Source: Clostridiales bacterium
GTDB lineage: Bacteria > Bacillota > Clostridia > Christensenellales > Borkfalkiaceae
Assembly (NCBI GenBank): GCA_015069525.1
Contig: SVIK01000073.1
Location: forward strand, 1 to 6,927
Reading direction: 5' to 3'
DNA: 6,927 nt
Shown here: positions 1 through 3,557 of the stretch, piece by piece
Layout of the letters: each line of letters opens with the position of its first letter
Numbering within the stretch: the first letter of the stretch is position 1
Notes under the pieces: generated by a model
Databases searched by the model: none
What the model saw: only the letters and a program-made list of their open reading frames with translations
What the model was told of the DNA's origin: nothing
Made by a program: the position numbers and the translations under genes

Positions 1-21
1 TTCTTTTTAGTATTATGATTA

Positions 22-44
22 AGCTGTTTTGCGAAACAGAGCTA
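22..44 (+). other. Stem-loop just upstream of the tRNA cluster
   Basis: AGCTGTTT and AAACAG(A)GCT form an imperfect hairpin with a TGCG loop, ending four bases before the first tRNA. There is no T-run after it, so it is not an intrinsic terminator. It probably lies in the transcribed leader or spacer ahead of the tRNAs and could mark a processing site; that role is inference. The promoter of the cluster is not clearly visible in the 47 bases available. Confidence 0.4.
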
Positions 45-47
45 TAT

Positions 48-124
48 CGCGGGGTGGAGCAGCTAGGTAGCTCGCCGGGCTCATAACCCGGAGGTCGCAA
101 GTTCGAATCCTGCCCCCGCAACCA
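48..124 (+). tRNA. Initiator tRNA-fMet (CAT anticodon)
   Basis: This 77-nt cloverleaf begins CGCGGGG and ends CCCCGCA-ACCA with CCA encoded. The CAT anticodon is at 82-84. Two hallmarks of the bacterial initiator are visible: the first base pair is an unpaired C1-A72, and the anticodon stem ends in three consecutive G-C pairs (CCGGG/CCCGG). The T-loop GTTCGAATC is intact. It starts protein synthesis after formylation. It is first in a three-gene cluster, 5 nt before the next tRNA, so the genes are probably cotranscribed and separated by RNase processing. Confidence 0.98.
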
Positions 125-129
125 AAAAT

Positions 130-206
130 GGCGGCGTAGCTTAGTTGGTTAGAGCGATCGGTTCATACCCGATAGGTCATAAGTTCGAATCTCATCGCCG
201 CTACCA
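130..206 (+). tRNA. Elongator tRNA-Met (CAT anticodon)
   Basis: This is a 77-nt tRNA with acceptor stem GGCGGCG/CGCCGCT, encoded ACCA end and CAT anticodon at 164-166 in the stem ATCGG/CCGAT. The first pair is G-T rather than the initiator's C-A mismatch, and the anticodon stem lacks the three G-C pairs, so it is not a second initiator. A CAT anticodon can also belong to tRNA-Ile2 (lysidine-modified). However, the acceptor stem and D-arm resemble the Bacillus elongator methionine tRNA, which I take as the better call. It sits between tRNA-fMet and tRNA-Glu. Confidence 0.93.
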
Positions 207-243
207 TGCAAACAATCGAAAACTTCGTTTTATATAAATATAA

Positions 244-318
244 GGCCCGTTGGTCAAGCGGTTAAGACACCACCCTTTCACGGTGGTAACATGGGTTCGA
301 GTCCCGTACGGGTCACCA
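244..318 (+). tRNA. tRNA-Glu (TTC anticodon)
   Basis: This 75-nt tRNA has acceptor stem GGCCCGT/ACGGGTC, TTC anticodon at 277-279 in the stem CCACC/GGTGG, T-loop GGTTCGAGT and encoded CCA. It decodes GAA/GAG and also resembles the usual bacterial Glu-tRNA that feeds tetrapyrrole synthesis. An intrinsic terminator starts within three bases of its end. Its 3' end (303-324) is the source of the partial copies at 436-449 and 1099-1113, which makes this gene a likely recombination or insertion target. Confidence 0.98.
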
Positions 319-320
319 GC

Positions 321-351
321 AAAAAGACAAGCATTGTTGCTTGTCTTTTTT
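321..351 (+). terminator. Bidirectional intrinsic terminator after the tRNA cluster
   Basis: GACAAGCA (326-333) pairs with TGCTTGTC (338-345) around a TTGT loop, with an A5 run before and a T6 run after the stem. Read forward it ends the tRNA transcript. Read in reverse it also has a T5 run, so it can stop transcription from the reverse-strand gene at 450-860 before it becomes antisense to the tRNAs. Confidence 0.92.
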
Positions 352-354
352 GCT

Positions 355-435
355 ACGTAGCGACACCATACGGGAATGGTGAAGAACCAATCGGGTTCGG
401 AAAATCTTTGATTTTCTTTGAGCGAAGCGAAAGCC
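355..435. repeat. Hairpin-dense non-coding module between tRNA tail copies
   Basis: Three small stem-loops follow one another: CACCAT/ATGGTG (364-381), GAACC/GGTTC (384-398) and GAAAATC/GATTTTC (400-416), then GAGCGAAGCGAAAG. It starts just after the tRNA-Glu terminator and runs to the 14-bp tRNA-Glu tail copy. The part around CCATACGGGA resembles the CCCGTACGGGA seen just after the second tail/terminator unit near 1148-1158. I see no credible coding. A dispersed repeat that accompanies tRNA 3' ends is the best guess. Confidence 0.5.
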
Positions 436-449
436 CCCGTACGGGTCAC
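436..449 (+). repeat. 14-bp direct copy of the tRNA-Glu 3' end
   Basis: CCCGTACGGGTCAC is identical to positions 303-316 inside tRNA-Glu (T-stem and acceptor strand), in the same orientation and 133 bp downstream. The next base differs (T instead of C), and that base is the first base of the complement of the neighbouring gene's stop codon. It may be an attachment-site half or duplication scar. Confidence 0.8.
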
Positions 450-860
450 TTATTTTAATCTATATCCGCAATAACTACACTCTGTATCTGTTTTTGCTAT
501 TTTATGAAAACACGCAGGACACTCATCATCATTTGCAATATTTTCAGAGTCAAAATCGGGATTCTCCGCTAATTTTTCTTGATATTCCTCTTCTTCTATT
601 TCCTCAATAACCGAATTGATTATTTTTGCTTTTGTAGTTGTTGTTTGCGATTTTTCCGTCTCTTGCGTCCTTAATGCGTTTAATCGCAAAGTATTATTCG
701 TGTCTTTTGCTATTTTCGCTGAGTTTTCCACAAGCTCTCCAAATCCATACAATAACCACGAAGTGGGCCAAATGAGTATAATTCCCACAATGGTAATAGT
801 ACCCACCCACCAAAACACTTTTGCCATAATTTTAATTGTGTTGCCAATATTTTTAAACAT
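450..860 (-). CDS. Small membrane-anchored zinc-ribbon protein, function unknown
   Basis: The product is 136 aa. The start at 860 is chosen because AGGAGG (868-873) sits 7 nt upstream; the open frame continues to 938 but has no ribosome site there. Residues about 14-40 form one hydrophobic span (VFWWVG...WLLYGFGELVE), a polar Thr-rich and acidic linker with EEIEEEEYQEK follows, and the C terminus carries a zinc ribbon C114-P-A-C117...C128-S-Y-C131-G. From memory, clostridial relatives with the LYGFGELVEN motif usually have two membrane spans, so this copy may have lost one. No function is established. It lies between tRNA-Glu tail fragments, and its leader carries a leader peptide and terminator, suggesting conditional expression. 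Its stop codon abuts the 14-bp repeat. Confidence 0.85.
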   Translation of the reverse strand: MFKNIGNTIKIMAKVFWWVGTITIVGIILIWPTSWLLYGFGELVENSAKIAKDTNNTLRLNALRTQETEKSQTTTTKAKIINSVIEEIEEEEYQEKLAENPDFDSENIANDDECPACFHKIAKTDTECSYCGYRLK

Positions 861-889
861 ATGTAAACCTCCTAAAGCTATTTTGAAAA

Positions 890-921
890 TAAAAAAAGTG
901 TGCCTTGCAAGCAAAGCACAC
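890..921 (-). terminator. Attenuator-type terminator in the leader of the zinc-ribbon gene
   Basis: On the reverse strand GTGTGC (921-916) pairs with GCACAC (903-898), and the loop contains a further TTGC/GCAA pairing. Seven T residues (897-891) follow, then ATTTT. It lies between the leader ORF and the AGGAGG site of the gene at 450-860, so it would end transcription before the gene unless it is overridden. It could instead be the end of a separate small RNA of about 140 nt. Confidence 0.8.
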
Positions 922-934
922 CCCGACATGTACT

Positions 935-991
935 TCACTTGTTGTCACACAATCTTTTACGCAAGGAAAAAGTAGAAGTACAAAATCGCAT
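935..991 (-). CDS. Putative 18-aa leader peptide
   Basis: ATG at 991-989 is preceded by AAGGAG (1004-999) at a 7-nt spacing and reads MRFCTSTFSLRKRLCDNK before TGA at 937-935. The ORF begins about 40 nt after the predicted transcript start and ends 14 nt before the terminator stem. Its ribosome site lies in a hairpin stem (CGCAAGGA, 1007-1000, pairing with TCCTTGCG, 967-960), and its start codon is in the loop of the inner stem AGTACAA/TTGTACT. The coding stretch covers the distal arm (956-942) of the 15-bp leader stem, so translating ribosomes would break that stem. The peptide resembles nothing I recognise. It has two Cys, and Arg/Lys at residues 11-13, but no codon run that would clearly report one amino acid. 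Confidence 0.6.
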   Translation of the reverse strand: MRFCTSTFSLRKRLCDNK

Positions 992-1032
992 AATTGTACT
1001 CCTTGCGCCAAAATATTAAGATTGTGTGACAA
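942..1032 (-). promoter_or_regulatory. Long nested stem-loop in the 5' leader (possible attenuator or riboregulator)
   Basis: A perfect 15-bp inverted repeat has arms TTGTCACACAATCTT (942-956) and AAGATTGTGTGACAA (1018-1032). Nested inside it are CGCAAGGA/TCCTTGCG (960-967/1000-1007) and AGTACAA/TTGTACT (977-983/994-1000). The predicted transcript start falls at the very beginning of the outer arm, so the whole structure would be RNA. It is followed by a terminator and then by the gene's Shine-Dalgarno. The CACAC of the first arm could also pair with GTGTG of the terminator stem, offering alternative folds. No T-box AGGGTGG..ACCGCG element or other known riboswitch motif was seen. Confidence 0.7.
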
Positions 1033-1036
1033 ATAC

Positions 1037-1065
1037 AGTTTAGCATATTCCACATAACTTGTCAA
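1037..1065 (-). promoter_or_regulatory. Sigma-A-type promoter for the zinc-ribbon gene
   Basis: On the reverse strand TTGACA (1065-1060) is separated by 17 nt from TAAACT (1042-1037). The -35 is a perfect consensus and the spacing is optimal. The predicted start is near 1030, giving a leader of about 170 nt before the ATG at 860, unusually long for a 136-aa protein. Confidence 0.8.
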
Positions 1066-1098
1066 GCGGATTTAAAAGGTTCGATTTAGGTTGGTTAA

Positions 1099-1113
1099 GG
1101 GTCACCAGCAAAA
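1099..1113 (+). repeat. 15-bp copy of the tRNA-Glu tail
   Basis: GGGTCACCAGCAAAA is identical to 310-324, the acceptor strand, CCA and first downstream bases of tRNA-Glu. A GGTTCGA T-loop-like string lies upstream at 1078-1084, but 21 rather than 16 nt away, and no matching 5' acceptor strand or anticodon arm is present. This is therefore a tRNA remnant or attachment-site scar, not a working tRNA. Confidence 0.75.
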
Positions 1114-1142
1114 CGCACACCTTCAATGGTGTGCGTTTTTGC
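1108..1142 (+). terminator. Intrinsic terminator attached to the tRNA remnant
   Basis: GCAAAACGCACACC (1108-1121) pairs with GGTGTGCGTTTTTGC (1128-1142) around a six-base TTCAAT loop, with a T5 run in the forward direction and T4 in reverse. Its flanks match those of the terminator after the real tRNA-Glu, but the stem sequence differs. This suggests an ancestral tRNA-tail/terminator unit. Confidence 0.75.
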
Positions 1143-1236
1143 TTGCGCCCGTACGGGATGCACGACGAACCCGTTGGCTTGCGCGAGGCAATTTATTGCC
1201 GAAGCCCTCCGAGAGGTTCCCTTTTAGGGGCATCGG
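1143..1236. repeat. Palindrome-rich non-coding module after the tRNA remnant
   Basis: The stretch contains CCCGTACGGG (1148-1157), GGCAAT/ATTGCC (1187-1200), CCTC/GAGG (1206-1216) and a composite hairpin in which CCGA-GCCC (1199-1207) pairs with GGGC-TCGG (1228-1235). Like the module at 355-435, it follows a tRNA-tail/terminator unit and starts with a TACGGGA-containing string. An open frame runs through it but has no ribosome site and reads over the hairpins, so I treat it as non-coding. Confidence 0.45.
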
Positions 1237-1293
1237 ATATTTTCGTGTTTTTTGAAAATTTTTTTCTTACCATAAATTAACCTTATTATTAGC

Positions 1294-1322
1294 TTGCAAT
1301 ATTATAATAACTATGATACAAT
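1294..1322 (+). promoter_or_regulatory. Promoter of mscS
   Basis: TTGCAA (1294-1299), a 17-nt spacer and TACAAT (1317-1322) make a good vegetative promoter. The predicted start near 1329 leaves a short leader of about 27 nt carrying AAAGGAG at 1340-1346. Confidence 0.8.
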
Positions 1323-1355
1323 AAAAATACTCAATAAACAAAGGAGAATAAAAAA

Positions 1356-2171
1356 ATGGATTGGAACGCATTATGGAACACAATTCTTCAATGGGTCACC
1401 TCTACGGGCATAAAAATCATTATTGCCTTGTTGATTTGGTTTGTCTCGTTTAGAATCATCAACTTTATCGCAAGAAAGATTGAAAAACGTGGCGATAAGG
1501 AAAAAGCCGATAAGACGATTATGAAAACGCTCGCCTATATTTTTAAGATAGGCTTAAAAATCATCGTCTTGATTTGCTTAATCGGCTATTTGGGTATTGA
1601 TACGAGCGGACTTACCGCACTCGTTGCTTCCCTCGGCGTTTGTATTGGTCTTGCCGTCAACGGCGCATTGTCTAACCTTGCGGGCGGTGTTTTAATTATC
1701 TTAACCCGTCCTTTCAAAATCGACGATTATATTGAAGCGCAAGGTCAAGCGGGTACGGTTGTAGATATTCATATCACGACCACCAAGCTTTTGACGCCTG
1801 ACAACAAAGTAGTTTACATTCCCAATGGCGCACTCGCAAACGGCGACATCGTAAACTATTCGGAAATGGATAAACGGAGAGTTGACTTCCTCTTCTCCAT
1901 CGGCTACGGCGACGACTTTGAAAAGGCAAAACAAATTATTACGGATATCTGCCTTGCTCACGAGCTTGTTTTGGAAGAAAAAGAGCCGTTTGTAAAAGTG
2001 AAAGAACACGGTTCTTCCAGCATCAATATCGTGGCACGTGTGTGGACAAAGAGCGCTGATTACTGGACGGTGTATTTCGATATTACCGAGCAAGTGAAAA
2101 CGGCGTTTGATAAAGAAGGCATTGAAATCCCCTTCAACCAACTCGACGTGCATATCAAAAAAGACAACTAA
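1356..2171 (+). CDS. mscS: Small-conductance mechanosensitive channel MscS
   Basis: This 271-aa membrane protein forms a heptameric pore that opens under membrane tension and releases solutes on osmotic downshock. AAAGGAG lies 9 nt before the ATG. Hydrophobic spans lie at about 18-38 and 57-80, followed by the pore helix at about 86-116. The pore helix carries the family signature LGVCIGLAVNGALSNLAGG, closely similar to Escherichia coli MscS, and leads into RPFKIDDYIE. The soluble beta domain (about 117-178, with YIPNGALANGDIVNYS) and the alpha-beta C-terminal domain ending LDVHIKKDN follow. The length and three-span topology are those of minimal MscS, with no extra sensor domains. It is a single-gene unit with its own promoter and terminator, convergent with the next gene. 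Confidence 0.95.
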   Translation: MDWNALWNTILQWVTSTGIKIIIALLIWFVSFRIINFIARKIEKRGDKEKADKTIMKTLAYIFKIGLKIIVLICLIGYLGIDTSGLTALVASLGVCIGLAVNGALSNLAGGVLIILTRPFKIDDYIEAQGQAGTVVDIHITTTKLLTPDNKVVYIPNGALANGDIVNYSEMDKRRVDFLFSIGYGDDFEKAKQIITDICLAHELVLEEKEPFVKVKEHGSSSINIVARVWTKSADYWTVYFDITEQVKTAFDKEGIEIPFNQLDVHIKKDN

Positions 2172-2180
2172 ACAAAGAAC

Positions 2181-2211
2181 AACGGAGCAAGCAAAACGCT
2201 TGCTCCGTTTT
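2181..2211 (+). terminator. Terminator of mscS
   Basis: AACGGAGCAAGC (2181-2192) pairs with GCTTGCTCCGTT (2198-2209) around an AAAAC loop, and a short T4 run is followed by ATATATT. It begins 10 nt after the stop codon and separates mscS from the convergent gene. Read in reverse, the tail GTTGTTCTTTG is T-rich but weak. Confidence 0.9.
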
Positions 2212-2228
2212 ATATATTGTCAATTTTT

Positions 2229-2993
2229 TTACAACGTTGCGCCGAAATCGGAAACGATTACTTGCCCTGTGATTGCACGCGATTCGTCGCTGGCAAGGAA
2301 GAGCAATATATTTGCTACGTCAATGGGCATACAAGGCGATACAGAAAGGTTCATATGCTTATTCATCTGCCCCATCATATTGGGATTAAGCGTCTTAGGG
2401 TCGGTCGTCATCGTCATCGGCGTGACTATCGTGCTGGGATTGACGGAATTACAACGGATTCCCGTACCAGTAAAACGGAGCGCCGTATGCTTTGTTAAAC
2501 CGATAACTGCGGCTTTGCTCGTCACGTAAGAAGCTCCGCCTGTACCGAACGCACCTGCAACCGAATCGAGATTAATAATCGACCCGACGTTATTTTTCAT
2601 CATTTCTTTTACCACCGCGCGTGTACAATACAAACAGCCTTTCGTGTTGATACCAAGCACGTATTCTAAATCCTCATCCGTGCAACAATCAATCGGTTTC
2701 AACCCAGCTTCCAAAACGCCTGCGTTATTTACCAAAACGTCAATTCTACCATACGTATCTACAACCGTTTTCACCATTTCTTCCACCGCTTCCACTTTGG
2801 AAACGTCGCAAGGAACTGCCAACACTTCGCCCCCAGCCTCGCGAATTTTCGTGGCGATTTCTTCTAATTGCGGAACACGTCTTGCCGTGATTACAACCTT
2901 TGCACCCTCTTTCGCAAACAACTGCGCCGTAGCCGCACCAACGCCTGAATTACCACCCGTGATAATCGCTACTTTTCCATCTAATCTTCCCAT
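2229..2993 (-). CDS. Classical short-chain dehydrogenase/reductase (SDR, FabG-like)
   Basis: This is a 254-aa cytoplasmic NAD(P)-dependent oxidoreductase. AGGAG (3007-3003) precedes the ATG by 9 nt. Visible SDR signatures are the cofactor loop TGGNSGVG (12-19), Arg38-Arg39 after beta-2 (favouring NADP(H)), Asp63 in CDV, NNAG (89-92), Asn116, Ser144, and the catalytic Tyr156-x-x-x-Lys160 in YVTSK. The usual NPG after the catalytic region is NPS here (185-187), followed by TPM. The C terminus ITGQVIVSDFGATL is typical of the family. The substrate cannot be deduced: 3-oxoacyl-ACP, sugar, alcohol and steroid reductases share this scaffold, and no fatty-acid genes adjoin it. Inverted repeats upstream suggest control by a dimeric repressor. 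Confidence 0.93.
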   Translation of the reverse strand: MGRLDGKVAIITGGNSGVGAATAQLFAKEGAKVVITARRVPQLEEIATKIREAGGEVLAVPCDVSKVEAVEEMVKTVVDTYGRIDVLVNNAGVLEAGLKPIDCCTDEDLEYVLGINTKGCLYCTRAVVKEMMKNNVGSIINLDSVAGAFGTGGASYVTSKAAVIGLTKHTALRFTGTGIRCNSVNPSTIVTPMTMTTDPKTLNPNMMGQMNKHMNLSVSPCMPIDVANILLFLASDESRAITGQVIVSDFGATL

Positions 2994-3024
2994 ACTTGTT
3001 TTCTCCTTTTGCTTTCTATAAATA

Positions 3025-3053
3025 TATTATTGATATCGATTATACGATATCAA
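3025..3053 (-). promoter_or_regulatory. Palindromic operator over the SDR promoter
   Basis: A perfect inverted repeat has arms TTGATATCG (3030-3038) and CGATATCAA (3045-3053) with a six-base spacer. On the reverse strand the spacer reads TATAAT, a perfect -10 hexamer, though with no clear -35 upstream (AAAAGT at 17 nt). Alternatively, TTGATA of the upstream arm is the -35 of a promoter whose -10 lies near 3030-3024. Either way the palindrome covers the promoter, as expected for a TetR- or similar dimeric regulator. The regulator gene is not in the window. Confidence 0.65.
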
Positions 3054-3068
3054 ACTTTGCCACTTTTT

Positions 3069-3218
3069 TCAACCTTTTATTTTTTCAATTTTTTCTATAT
3101 ATCCCACCGAATTTTCATAGCCACGAATTTTTAAAAACGTATCGTACGCAACGTCATAGTTCTTTTCCTCGAACTGTTGCACCGCAAAACGATACCTCTC
3201 TTCGTTAAAATTGCGCAT
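3069..3218 (-). CDS. Small 49-aa TPR-like ORF, possibly a gene fragment
   Basis: The frame reads MRNFNEERYR... to ...EKIEKIKG and stops at 3071-3069. Residues about 14-47 look like a single helical-hairpin repeat: FEEKNYDVAYDTFLKIRGYENSVGYIEKIE. This resembles the A..lF..l.gYkDS...i... motif that I know from repeat regions of Firmicutes proteins. A strong reverse promoter lies upstream, but no Shine-Dalgarno precedes the ATG, and an in-frame TAG lies just four codons upstream. It may be a true small protein cotranscribed with the SDR gene 75 nt downstream, or the surviving C-terminal piece of a longer repeat protein. The amino-acid composition is protein-like, with many Glu, Lys and Tyr. Confidence 0.5.
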   Translation of the reverse strand: MRNFNEERYRFAVQQFEEKNYDVAYDTFLKIRGYENSVGYIEKIEKIKG

Positions 3219-3452
3219 AGCAATAAGCTATATTTAAAAATAAGATTAGGCGTTTGCTTGCTTTTGTTTTTAACCGCTCCACCCAACCCCAAATTTGTAA
3301 GCAACTATATTATAACACATATTATTTATTTGTCAATAGTGTATTTTTTATCACGGTATAACCATACGTTATATATAACATAACAAAAATTTATTTTATG
3401 GCTGTTTTTTTGAAAAAATAAAATTATTTTTTATATTTTTGCGCTTTTCGAC
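3219..3452. other. AT-rich intergenic stretch
   Basis: Apart from the reverse promoter at 3309-3336, this stretch holds long A/T runs and the 12-bp palindrome GTTATATATAAC (3368-3379). There is no convincing gene, RNA or terminator. TTGCTT near 3304-3299 and AAGCAA near 3258-3263 could pair in the reverse-strand leader transcript of the small ORF. Confidence 0.4.
3309..3336 (-). promoter_or_regulatory. Consensus promoter reading toward the small ORF and SDR gene
   Basis: On the reverse strand TTGACA (3336-3331) and TATAAT (3314-3309) are both perfect consensus hexamers with a 16-nt spacer. The predicted start is near 3302, giving a leader of about 85 nt to the ATG at 3218. No terminator lies between it and the SDR gene, so both may share this transcript. 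Confidence 0.75.
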
Positions 3453-3467
3453 ATGCAAACGGTTGCA
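3453..3467 (+). promoter_or_regulatory. CcpA/LacI-type operator (cre-like) over the gdhA -35
   Basis: ATGCAAACGGTTGCA fits the Bacillus catabolite-responsive element consensus WTGNAANCGNWNNCW at every defined base and is a near-perfect palindrome around a central CG, the hallmark of LacI/GalR-family operators. It overlaps the -35 hexamer, so binding would be expected to repress. Confidence 0.6.
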
Positions 3468-3491
3468 AATATAAATAAAAAGTGATAAGAT
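3463..3491 (+). promoter_or_regulatory. Promoter of gdhA
   Basis: TTGCAA (3463-3468), a 17-nt spacer and TAAGAT (3486-3491) form a vegetative promoter. The predicted start is near 3498, about 60 nt before the ATG. Confidence 0.75.
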
Positions 3492-3497
3492 AGTATT

Positions 3498-3520
3498 GTA
3501 TCAAGAAATTCGATTGATAC
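3498..3520 (+). promoter_or_regulatory. Inverted repeat at the start of the gdhA transcript
   Basis: GTATCAA (3498-3504) and TTGATAC (3514-3520) are perfect 7-bp arms around a 9-nt spacer. The repeat coincides with the predicted transcript start. It could be a second operator or a 5'-end hairpin that stabilises the mRNA. No T-run follows, so it is not a terminator. Confidence 0.5.
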
Positions 3521-3557
3521 TCGACTTAAAATCTATTTTTTCGAAAGGAGAAAAATT

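Noticed and set aside
201..449. 82-codon reverse ORF over tRNA-Glu and the hairpin module
   Set aside because: It reads antisense through the complete tRNA-Glu gene and its terminator (the GTRTHVTTVKGWCLNRLTNGP stretch is tRNA complement) and has no ribosome site.
861..938. Longer N terminus for the zinc-ribbon protein starting at 938
   Set aside because: It would translate through the terminator hairpin and its T-run; the ATG at 860 has a perfect AGGAGG at good spacing.
616..975. 119-codon forward ORF
   Set aside because: Antisense shadow of the zinc-ribbon gene and its leader, with no ribosome site.
890..1032. T-box riboswitch or other known riboswitch
   Set aside because: No T-box AGGGTGG..ACCGCG element, specifier loop or other recognisable aptamer core was found.
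1078..1107. Functional second tRNA ending at 1107
   Set aside because: Only the acceptor tail and a misplaced T-loop-like GGTTCGA exist; no 5' acceptor strand, D-arm or anticodon arm.
1059..1280. 73-codon forward ORF
   Set aside because: It runs through a terminator and several hairpins, has no ribosome site, and the composition is that of translated repeat DNA.
1701..2153. 150-codon reverse ORF
   Set aside because: Antisense shadow of mscS, without ribosome site or domain.
3131..3304. Reverse-strand frame starting TTG at 3304 (LLTNLGLGGAVKNKSK...)
   Set aside because: Overlaps the TPR-like ORF in another frame, has only a TTG start at the predicted transcript start with no ribosome site, and lacks a recognisable motif.
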